This document shows positions 1 through 13,919 of a DNA stretch of 64,000 nt, one piece after another. The notes under the pieces are model-generated. The model worked only from the letters and a program-made list of their open reading frames with translations, had not been told where the DNA came from and did no database searches. The translations under genes were made by a program, and so were the position numbers. This DNA comes from Tigriopus japonicus (Eukaryota; Arthropoda; Copepoda; Harpacticoida; Harpacticidae). Location of the stretch: assembly GCA_010645155.1 (NCBI GenBank), contig CM021322.1, forward strand, positions 3,555,274 through 3,619,273, given 5' to 3'. The first letter of the stretch is position 1, and every line of letters begins with the position of its first letter.

Positions 1-3000
1 TAAATTTGCATGGACAATGTAATCCAACTTTTTTAAAAATTATTCTTAGACAAATTTACACATACCTGTACGCTTACTTAGTCATTACGGGTTCGATCAT
101 CTTTTTCAGAATGAGCCACATATTTCAGGATCTTTTGAACGGCAACTGCAAGCAGTCTCTCGAGTTGTAACGAAAGATTTGCTCCTTTCTGGAATTTCAA
201 TGCATCTGTAACAAACACTTAAGACGGACGAAATGGACCTTTGAACGCTTCCCCTTCTCATTGCTATCGGAAATGGTCTCCTTTTCCAATTCTCTGCACC
301 CCTGCAACAGGTATCCAGCATCCAGGATTGAGCTGAAGGTGTGGATAAGTGCCTCCATTACATGGACCGATCTTCTTTTCCTCTCTCTACCCTTTGTTAG
401 TTGGGTCCAGGAGGTGTAACATCTCCAGAGAATAAAAAAGTGACGCATGCCAGACGTCTATCTCAACTTCATTGGAACTGGTTCTCCCTCTTCCAATGCT
501 TCAAACCGACTGGAGAGCATCACTTCTTCACACATTAAAGAACTAAGAGAGCACACCATCTGACGTAATAGCTCAATTGACCTAGGGTTCTGCAGACGTG
601 TGTCTTATTTGAGGTTGTTGAGTGGTTGCTCTGGAACTAGGGAAGACCACCACCATCACTCCAATTTGATTGACCATGACAGATCAGCCTTGTTCATGTC
701 CATTTCGATCATGCGTCGTTGGTTTTTTTTTTCTTTTTCAATTCGCTGGCCTTGTTGTTCCACTTGGAAACCTTGGGATGAACTATTCTATGAAGCTGGA
801 GAAGGGGCAACTCTGGAACTCTGAACCGTGTACTACTTCTAAATCCACTCCGGGTGCATTGTATGTACACTCACTGCATGTAAAGCAATTCGGATGGAAT
901 GTTTTGATGGTCTTCTGGCTATTCATTCATTCATGAAATGGCCCAATGCACCAACGGCAGATCCACTAGAACTTCGATGATCCACTGCAGCCTCCAGAGC
1001 TCTCTGTGGTTGTGCACAATGGACTGTAATATATTACGAGGATATTAGACGGACCCGATTATCGGGACTTGATACCAAGACAACGAGCTCACCGTTTCTT
1101 GCCCTTCAGAAGCATCAAATGAAAAAAGTTTGAATTGAATCTGAGCACGGATCCTGAATGAAAGAGGCCATCTCACGGGATGGAACACCTCGATTTTTTG
1201 CAACTTCTAACAAGTTTTGATAACCTGAGTTGAGATGTACGTACAATAGTATCTCCATATGTTTTTCAAGCTATCTTGGGTTCATCTTGCGACTCTCAGT
1301 TTCTCGGGAGATGGCGAAAATATGAGAACTTGGGCAACAAGATCCTCACGGAACTCCCCAACATACTTGCAATGCATTCATTGTACACAATGAACATAAT
1401 AGCCCTAGAGTCGTATTAGATGCCTCGCCTGCCTCTTGTGCTCGGATATTAGTACCGTCAAGTCACAGAATCCTCCTTGTATCATGTTAATCAAATTGGT
1501 CCCAATTTTGTCCCCTTCATGGTCTTATTGGCAAGAAGCTCAAATATTGTCTAAAGGATGTGCCTACGGGAACGACGAAACGGAGGCCAGCCAGGATCGA
1601 GGATGTAGAAGCAGACAGGTTCTCAGAGATTTCTTCCTTTATAATCACTGTCTCTGACCCCCACCAGCGACGCCGTGTTCCACCGTCTTTGTATACGATT
1701 CCACTACTTTTGATTCATGGACCCAGGAGATTAATTCATTTACCTTCCGGCTATCCTCCAACCTTGGCAACATGTGCTGTAGTTATCAAAGTTAGGAGTA
1801 GGGGTGCTATTGCAAAAGGCAGGTTCAAAACAATCCAAACGTATCTTAGAGGAGGATTCTCAGCGCACGACCAATGTACAATTTATAAACTTGAGCCAAA
1901 TTGGGCCCAATGACCAAATTGAATATGCAATGTACTACGTAGGTTGGTCGAGTGTATGTATAGTTCATGCACTTCTGCATCGCAGAGTCTGATGCCCAAA
2001 GGCGTCAGTCACTCTCACAGTTGAGTCCACGCAAGGTCCAAGGGAAACCAATGGAAATGCCAATCTTTGCCTGGTCATACATGGTCGCTTGCAAGATGTC
2101 TCTTTGTTCAATTAGGACTATTTTGCGACGAGTTTCCAGTTTAACCACTCTAATGGGCGACCTTTTGTTTTTTATCTGTTGATAAGGAGTGAAATTGGAC
2201 GTAATGAAAAAAGCGCCACCATTGTTGATGAGCGTTTGGTGTGGAGAGTACAAAGAGATTGGTGTGTGAGAACATGTATGAGAGGGCCAGATTTGGTGTT
2301 GTCGTGGATAGCCAGAGGTCGTCGCTTTAGATATGAAAGTGATCCCAATCTAAGTCCTTTCAATCCATGAGAAGCAAAACAGTGGAAATCCATTAAACCA
2401 TCCCCCCAGGGGTCTTTGGCCAAATGAGGACCACGACGTACGTACGTCCATCCATAAAGGAGGAGAGTGAGAAGGAAAAGAGCGAGCACTTCCAGTGGTC
2501 CAAAAGAGGAGGAACGAGAGAATCACCGTCTATTGGTTCCACGTTCTCGAGGATTGGCCTAATTTCGGCTTCATTTCCAGGGTGACATCCCCTCATCCAC
2601 CCTAATCTCGGTCTGAGGTCTAATGCACAAGGCCATTATCTTGTGTGTATATTTGTGGACTCTTTGAGTCGTCCATCAAGATTTGAAATCGACAATTTGA
2701 AAATCGAGGCCAGAGCCTTTCTTTATTGTTAAAGGTTCGTTAACGGTTCCAAGTTGAATCGATGAGGACAAGAAAGGGAAAATAATTGTAATATGGGTTT
2801 CCACCCGTCACTTATCTGTACACATTTACACCCTCCATTATTGCCTGGCACTTAAAGTGTTGGCCTCCAGCTCTGGCAAGATATTATTATATTCAATAAT
2901 TGATGTCCATGAGAATGGGCCAAAGGCTGCCATTTCCTTCCCAGTTTCTTCTCAATTGTCCCCAGGGTTCCAAACTCCGGCAAGCAGACCCCCTTCGTAT

Positions 3001-6000
3001 GTTTTTCCTCGGGCTGTATTTCACAAGCCGTTCCAACAAGGTACAATTGGTATGGGTGTGGGTGTGTATGTTCTCTCTTGAAAAGTCCTTTAATGGGATG
3101 AAATGCACTTCAAAAGGCATCCGTGCACTTTGTAAACGCACCGAGTAGGAATTGGCCAGCAGCCTTGCCAAAACCTCTTCATGTGGCCCTTGATTGGAAA
3201 GCAAACAAAGGCTTTAAAACGTACCATGAAAGGACACAATGGGTTGCAAAACGAATCCACTCCTTGGACAAGGGGAGAAATCGGCCAATGAATGGTTGAA
3301 CAATCTGAACGACCTTTTTTTCTACCCGAGCCAAATCAGGCATCTCGAGTTCCAACATTTGTTCCCTCACTTGAAAGCTGCTCTTGACCAGTCAAGCTCC
3401 ATTTCCGACGACAACTTTGAAATCTGTTCCCCTGGAGTTGGTATTTTGGGTGAGAACATCTACGAGTGAACATATATTATAAACTAGAATCGATCTCTCG
3501 ATCTGGTAGCAACTGGACAAACGCTAATCCCAGGGCTAAAACCCGGGGTGAAGTTGTGCCGACAATTCCCATGAAAAGCCTTTCCAAGCTGGAAGAGTCA
3601 TGGTTAGCTTGCAAATGAAGTATGAGTCAGACCTCTCGCACTTGAAAGTTCCGAGAAATTTGGTCCTCGCTCACAGTCACTCACCTTTTTCTCTCTTTCT
3701 CTCACTATTCTCCATTTTGTGTGAGCTTGACACATTACCTTTCATAAACACAACTTACTTCGTTCACAGAAACTAGGGATGAGATGCAATCCGAATCAAA
3801 TCAGTTTTGTAGTCGAGACTCCCCGTCTCCAAAAATCTAGGAAAATGATGCAGGATTGGAGCTGACTTTTTGGTGTTCATTGCCAAAAGCCGTCTTTAAT
3901 AACACAGAACCTCCGTATTTCCATCACTATTCAGGGTTTTCTGTTTCTTAAAAGCATATACCATATTTTCAAAGAGATCACTACTCGAATGTAACCGCTG
4001 TTATTGATTGAACCCTCGAGAAGACAAATCATTTCTAGGGAATATTCTTAATATTTTGGTCACGCCTGTAAGGTCGCCATTCTAACCATGATCCAAAGCC
4101 AAATGTCATGATTCGACCCAACTCTAACCGAAAGCATTGTGTCCACCATATTATTTCTCCAATGCAAATGATTAGCTTGCTCCCTTCTCTTCAAGGCCTC
4201 CGAATTCAGAAATGAAACATGTATAGTGCTAACTAAGAGCGTTCAACTTTCGTTGGAGACCTTTGACAAGTTGAGCAGTGTTTTGTTCCTGTTTGAGGGT
4301 GACCTTGGACACCAAAGCAACAGGTCTGTTTCCAGGAAAGTTGCTAGCTTTCATGGCCATCTAAAACATTGAACCATTTCTGTTTTTATCCTCGTTTTCT
4401 CTTGGCTCAAGAGGACGGTGGTAAAAAGATATGGATTTAAAGCTGTCCCGTTAAGTGGGTCTGTCTGTGAGAGAGACAGGCGAAAGATTCGAGTCTCCAG
4501 GGAGATTTGGGCTTGCCAATTGGATCCCCAAGCGCTAACTTGTTTCAACCAATGAAGAGTGAAACAGAAGAGGATGGAAGAAGCCTCTTTTCCAGAAACA
4601 AACAGAAACGTATCTACTAAGTCACATAAATTGTCCCTTTGTACTCGTACCACGGAAGAGGAAACGTATACATTATTTCCCTGTCAAATAACGAGAAGCT
4701 CTCGGAAAATCTGAAGAGCAATCAAAGGCAAAAGACCAACTACCTTCTAAAGTGAGTCTATTCCAAATAACACATAACACTAGTTGGGTGGCCAAAGATG
4801 AGTATTCTCTAACTGATCATGGAAAGCTTTCTTCCCGAGATTCTCGGGTATTTATTCAACAAGATTTTCTTAGCGTCAAAATGTGGAGAAACCCCTACAA
4901 AACCTTCTATATGTGGTCACCCTGACATTCTGTGAATTAATCAGATCCAGATATTATTCCCGGAATGTTCTGAATCCGTAATTTCATATGCAAGATGAGC
5001 ACCTAACAAAAATAGTGTATGTTGAAGAGCAGGGTAACTTAAAACAAATGATTGGTTGATACAAATACATCATTAAGGTTCAATTTTATATGTTTAAAGG
5101 GTTAGTCTTCAGTTGAATCTTCGGTCATTTTTACAACTTTGTGCCTTTCTTGAACTAATTTGCCTCCGGCACAATCTTGCAAGCTTATTATGCAGCTCAA
5201 GATATGAAGAGAGTTATTGCATAAGGTAAGTTTTCAAAAACTCTCAAGTTCACTGACAGAATAAACACAAAGGAGAATATGAGGACAACAGAAGAAACAC
5301 TTTCTTCAAGTTTCATCCGATTCTGTGTTCATGATGACGGATTTTTAGGAACACCAGCAACTTTTCGTGCCACGTCATGATTTGAAAGGATTTTGCTTAC
5401 TTTTTTTCCAAGGGCGATCATTTTAACAGCCATTTTACCCAATTCATCTGAATGAAATTCAAATCAAAGCAATGGACCAACTCAATTTATCGACTAAAAA
5501 CTGTTTGTGTCATGGAAGGTACGCATTTTTAGATGAAGCTCAGTTCACTATCTTAAAACTCTTAAAATATCGCTAGCAGGATATATATTAAGATATGATT
5601 TATTGTATCACGCCCATTCAATTCAGGGACGGGCCTAATATCTACAAGTCCAACCCATCATCCATAATTTATTAGCACGACACTCGAAAAACAGGACTTT
5701 GACAATACAAGACATAGTAGTTCATCGTTTCAATCTGAATTGAAACTGAAAAGAAAAAAAAAACTTGATGAAGGCACAGTCAAGATCAAGAGAATAAAAA
5801 TCAAGGCCTTTGAGGTGTTTCTATCTCTCAAGTCTATATCGGTTCATCAGACGAGCCTCAACAAAGTTTCTACATCTTGGACAACGAAATCTGAGGAAAT
5901 TCTTTGAACTGTCGCTCATACACAGAGTTCACATTAGGCGCTATTTATTCCCTGAAGTAAACCAGATTGGGCAGATCAATACTCCTTCATTGCAATTCGA

Positions 6001-9000
6001 ATTTGTACTTTGCTAAACTTCAATGGTTTTTGTTGAAGGGGCAAATGGCAGAGTTGTTCCCTGTGCCCATCTGTGGAATGGTCCATAAACTTGTTGAGTT
6101 GGCAAAGTTTCTCGCTTTCCTCGTTTTTGTATCACTTGTTGAAACGTCAAAATGGCCAAAGAAAGTTGCGCCTTTCCCACTTCTTCACTTCATTGAGCAA
6201 AAGCAGATAAAAAGTGGAGCCGAAATCAGTTGTTTCCCGTAAACACACAGACCAATTCAATGCTATGTGTTTCAATGAGAAAGGCGTTGCTGCAAGCACT
6301 CCCATCGACAAAACACTAAATTGTGCTCTTGACTTGCTCTTTTCTGTCTCAGAGGGTGTCAAATACGATGTTATTGAATATCATTCAGTAACTTGGCTTG
6401 TTTGTGTGCCACATTTGTTTCACTCGCTTCTTCCTCGTCAACAGGGTTGCTCTGTAGATATGTTGTATTGAACAGGGTTCCAGAGTGGCACGCAACAATA
6501 CTAGCGTACCATTATGATCTCCGAACGCTCCATATATTCTGTTTCTGACACCAAATCTCCATGGAGTCCGTGAACAGACAAGTGAAACAACCTCCTTGAG
6601 CTCCACGTCACTTCAGAGAGCAGGGCTGCCAATTGTTACCAATAAATGCAGTCACAAATTATTTTCTCCTGATGGCATACCATGCGTTTGTTAACATCAA
6701 GAGATGGTTTCTCATGAAAAAGTTTCATTCAACTGAATTTCAATTGGCATTCTGGCAAAATATTACCAAGAATATCAAGAAAAGGGGTTTGTTATGTGTC
6801 GTGAAAAGGAAAAAGAGGTTTGCTTGAAGGTCATCAACACATGAGTTGTGGACAACCTTGCAGGCAAGCAGATTGACAAATTGTATTTGCTAGACTGTGA
6901 AGGAACCGAGGCAAGTAAAAAAGAATAACCTGAAAAAAGGTTCCGCCCACACAAAAATAACCATCTTCAAGTCTTTTGTGGGAACTTCATTTGACAAGAT
7001 AATTACATAATGTCATTCGTACGGTTGAGAAGGTCATTGGGAAGCACACACTTGAAATCTGATGAAAGGTAACCATGAAGATAAAAGACGAAGGACTCCT
7101 GGAGGGCAAAGTGACCGGAAACGTAAAAAATACTTGAATTTGATTATCTTTTGGTTTAATACTTCCGCACATTTCTGAGTATATAACAGTCACGTTGATC
7201 CCATCATTATCAATTGGAATCTCAAGAAATAGCAAATGTAAGAGTTACCACACTTTTCATGGTACGATTCCATTTGTATGTTCTTCCAATACACTCGAAG
7301 ATCCGAGTTGTTTTGGAAGGCCTTAGTAGCTGTTATGCCCATTGTATAGATCGGCTCGGTTTCGACTACAGCACAACCAGTCTCAAATTAGCGCGGAAGC
7401 CTCTGGAGCTTAAGAGTTTTGAGCAGAAGAGTAGAACAAATCCGGGAGATGGAATGGAGAAAAAACAACAACCGAGTGAGAACACTCACAAATTAGTTCA
7501 TCAAGTGCTCAAAAACATACACTCTTACACGCACACGAACAAAATGGAACATGTCGAGAGAGAGAGCGAACAAAGAACCAGACCTCATTCAATAGTAAGT
7601 GGCAAAGGAACAGGAAAAGCCAAGGACGAATGAGCTCCCGAGTTTAAAGGAGAGAACAATTCCAATTTTCTACTCGTCATAATAAAATAACAAGGCACGT
7701 GGCAGGAACAAAATGTATTCTATCTTGAGACCATGAGTGCTGTTGATCCATTAGCTACCACACTTTGTGCTCGAAGCGCTAAACCCAAGAAGAAGGCCTA
7801 TGTGAGCGAGGAAACCCATTCGAGTGGAGAATAATCAGGGTTAGTTGGTTGTTCCTTGTTTGATAGAGTTGAAACCGTCGTCTGCTCATGTTGGTATTTT
7901 CTCAGGAACCGACGCAAAGAGTCAGAAAGTGGGAATACCATCTCCATAACTTTTTTCCTCATCTATCGACATTTTTAAGGGCAAGCTTTTGGGCTCCTTG
8001 ACTCGTTTACTTACTTACTTGCCTTGGTGCTCACTTTCCCGGTGGAAATTGATTAAGCAAGGTCTTTTTTGTTTTGTCTATGACCCTCTCGAGGCCCTTA
8101 CGCAACGAAAAGTTTGGTTCATTTCCCACCTCCATCGACCATGTCGACTTTCAATGACAAAATATCAAACTAACATATTCCAAGAACTGCAACGTAGGAA
8201 TTTATTTGTACCTTTTTGGAAACTGGGGCTTGGGATTGGATGAGGGTATGATCAACAAGATATGGTTCAGAGTTTTGGATCAGTCATGGAACAAATATAA
8301 GACTCTTTTTACAAGGTTATTCATAGACGAACTCGTCTTTTTGTTGTTGAAGAAGAACTACGCAGCTTTGCCCAACTTTGGTTCGATTTGCTTCAAACTT
8401 TAATTACCAAGGCACATTTCGTTCGTGCTCGCTCATTCTTGCCACATCTCTTGGTTCAGTCATGCTAAGTGGAAATTTAAAAGTAAATTTGGAAACGGAA
8501 GAACCTCTTAAATCACGAACATCAAACATTCGCTCGTCCATGCCAAGGTAAGTTCAGAAAATTGGATCTTAGTGAGAGTGCCAGTCCCCTCTCTATCTTA
8601 CTTGCTCATTCGTCGTGTAGTATATACGTCCATAAGTACCACTACCAGCGATTTATCTTTCGAATTGTCAGGAAACTTGTAACGAAATACTTTCAGTGAC
8701 TCCCCAGGGAAATTCTGAAACTTCCCCTACAAGGGTACAGGGCCTAAGTATGAGGTTCTGGAACTAAGATGCGACCAGCTAACAGATCAACTCGCACCTC
8801 TTTCCCACCATTGGCTTCTAGAGCGGACAAAGCATGGAAAACTTTGAAAGAAACAAGTGGAGCCAGTGAAATCATTAAAATGGTAAAGAGCTTGTTACTA
8901 CCAATGCCCCAAAAATCGGATGGACCCTTGATCCACAATTTATGTCCTTAAGCGTTTCTGGCGAGCTTGGTGGACGATTTCGAGCCAACGGTTTCCCTTT

Positions 9001-10140
9001 GGAGCAAGAGGCGCAAAAGGCATCAGCTGATTCTTTCATCCACTTTGACTTCTTAGTTCATTCCACTTGGGTCCAATGGACTCTTGGTTCACCTCAGTCC
9101 CATGGGTCCATGCAAAGGAGTTGGTGGAGAAAAGGAGAGAGAAAGTAGAGGAATGGAAGAGAGAGAGAGGAAGAGACCGAAATAAGCTCAGTCAGCTTTT
9201 ACCCGTACGGACTTTTTTCTTAATGCATATGCTTTTTGCCCAGGATGAATGAACAGTATAAAAAGATTGGTCATACAATAGGAAGAAATAATATTTGTAC
9301 AGGAAAAGTCTGGAAGTATGTAAGGGAACAGGGCCATCCATCTTGGATTCAAAGGAAGATGAAGCTCGCCGTTCCGCTGTGCTTTATTCGTTAACACAAA
9401 CGGCAAACTTCAATATTAGCCATAACCAGTTCTTCTTTTGTGAAAGGTTAGGGAAAATATGAGAATTACTTGCAAAAATATTCGAAGGCGAGAGTCATTT
9501 GCAGCACAATTCCAATCTGTTTGCAACACCTTTTGCAACTCTCATCTCGTGTAGGTACTCTTTCTTCCGACTCTTAATAGATCATGACTGTTACTAATTC
9601 GTTTCCCTTGAATTTCACTGGTAAATATTCTGTGCCACTAAAGTCCCCATGTACTTTTGATCAACTAACCACTGTACATTAGTGTTATTCCGCGCTAATA
9701 AGTTGTGGTTGGTCGAGACTCAATAGTACTTACCTTATGAAAACGCCTAGGTATAAAGCTCGCTCAAGTGTATTTTCATGGGTCCGCAGTGCTGTTGAAG
9801 ATAATGAGGGTGATGTCTGGGGAATGTCACTATCAGATCAGGTCATTCACTTACAACAATGAATGACCTCTGTGTCCTTCTTCGTCCTCTTGGTTTAGTG
9901 GGCCGAAAGTAGACTTGAGAATTCACTGAAGCTGCAGAACCATTCACAGAGTCACGATGAAAAAGACGCAAAGTCGGCACTGTCCTTCTTCGCGTTCTCG
10001 ACTCCTCCCAAGTCGTCTTTGGAACAATCGAGTGGAACAATTTCAATTCTCTGTCAACAGACAGGAATGAACTCTTCAGAAAAGGTCGTAAGATCAACAA
10101 CACTCAAATCCAGAACTTCCAATCACAGAAGCCATGAAGG
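1..10140. other. Non-coding stretch, no supported gene
   Basis: I find no reading frame here with recognisable protein similarity or a convincing set of splice sites. The longest frame, 139 codons at 7214-7633 (+), is of low complexity towards its end and resembles nothing I know. The stretch is mixed-composition spacer or intron with short GT/AG and GA runs, for example around 3049-3070 and 7553-7572. A CAGGGCTGCC sequence at about 6622 looks like one end of a hAT-type transposon, but I see no partner end. Confidence 0.4.
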
Positions 10141-10149
10141 AGTCGGAGA

Positions 10150-11310
10150 ACGAAGAGACCCCTCAGTTCGGTTGTTGCCAGTGTGAATAAAAGTCCCTGA
10201 TTTCCTGAACTCCGGACTTTCAGGGAGAAGAAGCCGGATGCAAGAGTGGTTCCAACGGAGATACTAAAACTCCACTAAGACGACGAGTCTCTCAGATGAG
10301 CAAGTAAATTGGGGAGAATCTGGCATACTTGATTCCAGAAAACTAACTGTTGCTCACGGCTCACGAGCGTTCCTCGCGCGGGTGACAAGAACACAAGAGA
10401 ACCAACGAGGAGGACAGGAAGAAAAAGAAGAAAAAGAAAAAGCAGGGAAACGGGATCGAGAAAAAGGAGAGAACAAGTGGAAGTGGAGAGGGCCTCTTCT
10501 TCCTCCTCGATTCGTCCTCATTCTCGTCGTCGGCGTCCTCCTACACCACGGCCTTTGCTGTCCGCTTGAACCTCCTTCATTCTCCCCTCTCTCTATCTTT
10601 CTGCCTACAAAACCTACAACCTACCAATTCCAGCGTTAGGAAGCCGAGCGAGAACAGCGAACTGTTTCCCCGCACCAAAGTCGGGCAACAAGAACCTGTT
10701 GGTCCTCAAGGGCGACTTCCTCTGTCGGACAAAACTCACGTCACACATGAGGTACGGGCGGGGGCGTTTGAAGTGTGCGTTGATACCAACGGAGAATACT
10801 GAAGTCCCTTCGGAGTGGTCCTTCGCCGCCACGGGTCCAACGTTGTCTGGATTTAGCGATTCATGCGTTGTCACTTGGGGGTCCCGTCGTCTTGGACATG
10901 AAGCTTTTTCCCCTCTGACGAGCCAGATCACGTGCATGGTAATAGCAAAACCCATGAAGAATGGAGGAGAAGCGAAGCGAACCGTTTCCTTCGACTGGTT
11001 CGAGCCTTGCTCGCCTTCAATCGACCGCTTCAGTTCTGTGGATTTGAGATTGAAGACGAAGGCTCGCATCAATCAGGTTAGGAGACAAGCCGGATCAAAT
11101 AGTGACCATGGCTCTAATTTCTCTCACAAATGTCCGTTCTTGACATGGGGAAGGAAATCCTTCTCGGTAGTTCTCGGTAGAATAGAAGACGGAAGAGATG
11201 AAGACCTACTCGGAATGGGATCAAACGTATGGGGGCTTAATCAGATTGAGTCATTGTCTATAGTCAATGGATGCGGGCTTCGGAAGCTTCATTTCCTATC
11301 GAACTAGTCA
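10150..11310. promoter_or_regulatory. CpG-rich block, possible promoter or first-exon region
   Basis: This block is richer in GC and CpG than its surroundings, with a CpG cluster near 10355-10385 followed by a purine-rich run at 10400-10490 and a pyrimidine-rich run at 10495-10620. Overlapping open frames occur on both strands (202 codons + at 10699-11307; 152 codons - at 10614-11072). Neither resembles a known protein, and such overlap is typical of GC-richer non-coding DNA. It could be a promoter with a 5' untranslated exon. That is inference from composition only. Confidence 0.2.
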
Positions 11311-12457
11311 CAGATAACTTTTCTTTTTCTCTCGCATGTTACATATATATTTTTCTGGTGGCCAAAGTTGACATTGCAACTCATGTCTAGATATAATCGT
11401 TGAGGATGTTTTAGAAAGCCGTTCTCGCTTTGTACATAGTAACAACCAAAGATCCATAAATCTTTTGCCTTTTGAAATCAATGTCCATTTTGATAAACAA
11501 ATTGAGACCCCCCAACCAAATATCACGTGTCAAACCCTAAGCAATAAAAATAATAATAGTAATATAGCATGCCTCTCATCAATCAATCAAGACCGACCCC
11601 TAAGGATACAAGTGAACAGGCTATTATTAGGATCGAGCTGGAAGATTCTCCAGTGGCCTTGTAAGTTACACAAGTACAAGTGGGATCAAGTTCATAGAAA
11701 TTAGGTTTTGAGGCTACGTCTACTATAGACTGTCTCTCACCCGTACTCGATTTGCAATCAAACAAACGCAAAGTCTCGTTCTCGCATGAGGTAACATTAC
11801 AAGTTGAGCCCTTGATTAGACTGTCGCAGTGGGTGTCAAGTGGCGAGGAAGCAATTACATTGGGTTGAATTAATTGCACGGAGCCTCCTCCTCCTTCTCC
11901 AGACTTAAGACCTTTTTCCGTGGGCCCAGTGAGGCCATGGTGGTGGTGGGAAGGTTCTCATACTTTGTCTTGGCACGAGTGAAACAGCCATTGAACCGTG
12001 AAATTTGAAACCAACAAGATCAAGCGAGGTGAACCTGTGAAGGAAGGAACACTGCAGTTCAAGGGAGCAGGCATAGTATGTACCCTATAGACACCAACCG
12101 GAGGAGGCAGATCATGCTTCCAGTCTAAATATTGACCCCCCTTCATCCTTGGGAATGTTCTCATGGTGGCATGTGCCATGGAAAGTGAGCTCATATCGAT
12201 TGAGTATGCTTGAGGAGCCGGGATAAGATCTTGTTTCATTTCTACACTTGTGACGGCTTCAAGTGCAATGTTGAAATGGGTTATTAAAGTTGGGGATAAA
12301 AACCGGGAAATTTTATTTCACAAATTTGCAACTTCTCCACTTGGCGAGTTTAGGACATGGTAATTTGCAAACGACTTGCAACACAAGCACTTGTGATGGA
12401 GGTTGTTCCAACAAACAGACTGATATGATCGCCCTACAAGGTCAGACCATCATGAAT
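11311..12457. other. Non-coding spacer
   Basis: No gene or recognisable repeat is visible. A frame of 98 codons on the minus strand (11583-11879) and one of 93 (11958-12239) have no recognisable content. Confidence 0.35.
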
Positions 12458-12570
12458 AGGCCTGGGAATTTGATGCAAAAAACTTTTAATGGCATTTTGG
12501 ACCCTTTTTGCACTGATTTGCATTTTGAATGCTTATTTGCATTTTGTTTTGCATTTTGGAGACTTTTGGG
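12458..12570. repeat. TGCATTTT-rich degenerate repeat
   Basis: The motif TGCATTTT and close variants recur many times within about 110 bp. A second stretch with the same habit lies at about 46160-46245, where it ends in GCAGCCCTA, which looks like the end of a hAT-type element. Both are probably remnants of small non-autonomous transposons with reiterated subterminal motifs. No matching ends or target duplication can be assigned. Confidence 0.4.
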
Positions 12571-12850
12571 AATATTGAGTAGAAAAACTTGATTGTAAAG
12601 GATGGTTCAGGGATCAATTACATTTTTTTAGAAATATTTATTTGGAAACTTGATTTCAAATGGAGACGAAAACTAGCGATTTTTGCCAACTCGTATTTTT
12701 TTCCGTTTTTTAAACAAACTTTGTAATATGTGGCACTTTGACCAACAAAGCCCCTTCAATTAGTGAAATAATCGAAGGTTAATGCACCTTAATAACTGAC
12801 GAAGGCCAGCAAGAGATATTTTTTTCTTAAAAAATACACTTATTACTTTT

Positions 12851-12945
12851 TGGATTGTTGGTTGCTGGGTTGGAGGGTTGAGTCTCGCCCGGCCAGCGAT
12901 GCCAGCCATCACATCGTCCAAATTGTTCCGATAGGCACTCTCATG
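12851..12945 (-). repeat. 3' part of tRNA-derived SINE (family A)
   Basis: Read on the minus strand, this matches the 3' body of the SINE at 45175-45410 and 27363-27562. Shared blocks include CCTATCGGAA, GATGTGATGGCTGGC and a CGGGCGAG-type block followed by CAACCC. The tRNA-like promoter half is absent, so this copy is 5' truncated. Confidence 0.6.
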
Positions 12946-13051
12946 ACCGGAATCGTTATATGGTGAGGTGACATGTCAAATCTTAAAAAAAAATTTACCA
13001 TAGACGAATAGTAGTGTGATATCACAGGTGAGTTGAATAGAATGGTTTCAG

Positions 13052-13146
13052 TGCACATGTAAGAAATGAAGAGGAGATTGACAGACAATACAAATACGGT
13101 TGGGTAGAGGAAGATGATGAAAATCTTGGTTATTGGAGTAGAGAGG
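13052..13146 (+). other. Candidate isolated exon (unassigned)
   Basis: An open stretch lies between an acceptor (TTTCAG ending at 13051) and a consensus donor (GTAAGT at 13147). It encodes about 31 residues of non-random look, including the segment QYKYGWVEEDDENLGYWSRE. The aromatic and acidic pattern is loosely reminiscent of the Rebers-Riddiford region of arthropod cuticle proteins, but this is weak. No neighbouring exon was found. Confidence 0.18.
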
Positions 13147-13528
13147 GTAAGTCAGATTGAACAGGTCCTTCGTCAGTTCCCGTCGTTGGTGGAGTTGGGC
13201 AAGAAGCCGGACGCAGGTGCATGACCGCCAATATTCCGAAGGGATGTTTGCAATGACAGCATTTCTTGTTTTGATTTCAACAGACTGACCGCAAATAAAT
13301 GCATTTGAACTTGACCTCGTCTCAATCATAGTCAAGAAGAGCTGGATGAAACTAGTTTTTAAAAAGTAGAGAAGATGAACCCTTACCTTTTGCAAGCTGC
13401 GTGTACAGTTTATGATACATGATTATGATGATTATGATAGTTTACAGCTCCTTGTTATGATACCGTCGCTGAATTAGCTGATGCCCCCAGGGCTCGCTTC
13501 TGTTGGACTGCAATGACTTGATCATCCT

Positions 13529-13636
13529 TGCTCCTATTCGATAGAATGTGTTATACTTTACAGGAGCACTTATTGATATTTTAAAGAATGTGTCTACCAA
13601 TTTTCAGCTCAATGGAACAACGGAGTTAAAAGTTAT
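13529..13636 (+). repeat. Interspersed repeat R1, copy 1
   Basis: About 108 bp resemble 45447-45555 in the same orientation. Shared blocks include TTGCTCC, TTTACAGGAGC and CCAATTTTCAGCTCAAT, followed by ACGGAGT. At 45.4 kb the repeat directly follows a SINE. Here the nearest SINE fragment is 600 bp away and inverted, so R1 may be an independent element. Confidence 0.55.
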
Positions 13637-13919
13637 GCATCTTTGAAATTCAGGCAAGTGTAGGCGGAAAATAAACTCGTTCTACCTCGTGTTGCAAGAT
13701 CTTGCATGAACCACTCATAACATAGGACAACTTATAGCATTTGAAAAACTTGTTTCAAGTGCCCAAGCAATAGCAGGAAGTGAATAGCATGTTGTATTAG
13801 GAACCATTCACAATTGCTTTGTTAGGATAATTTCTTGCAATGGCTGTCTTGTCATCTGGTTTGATAATTCTTATACCTTTAAATATCAATGAACAATTGT
13901 TGAAAACATTATCAAATAA

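Noticed and set aside
7214..7633. 139-codon plus-strand ORF
   Set aside because: No recognisable motif and a low-complexity C-terminal half; no splice or poly(A) context.
10699..11307. 202-codon plus-strand ORF overlapping a 152-codon minus-strand ORF
   Set aside because: No recognisable domain, mixed composition, overlapping frames on both strands; typical of GC-richer non-coding DNA.
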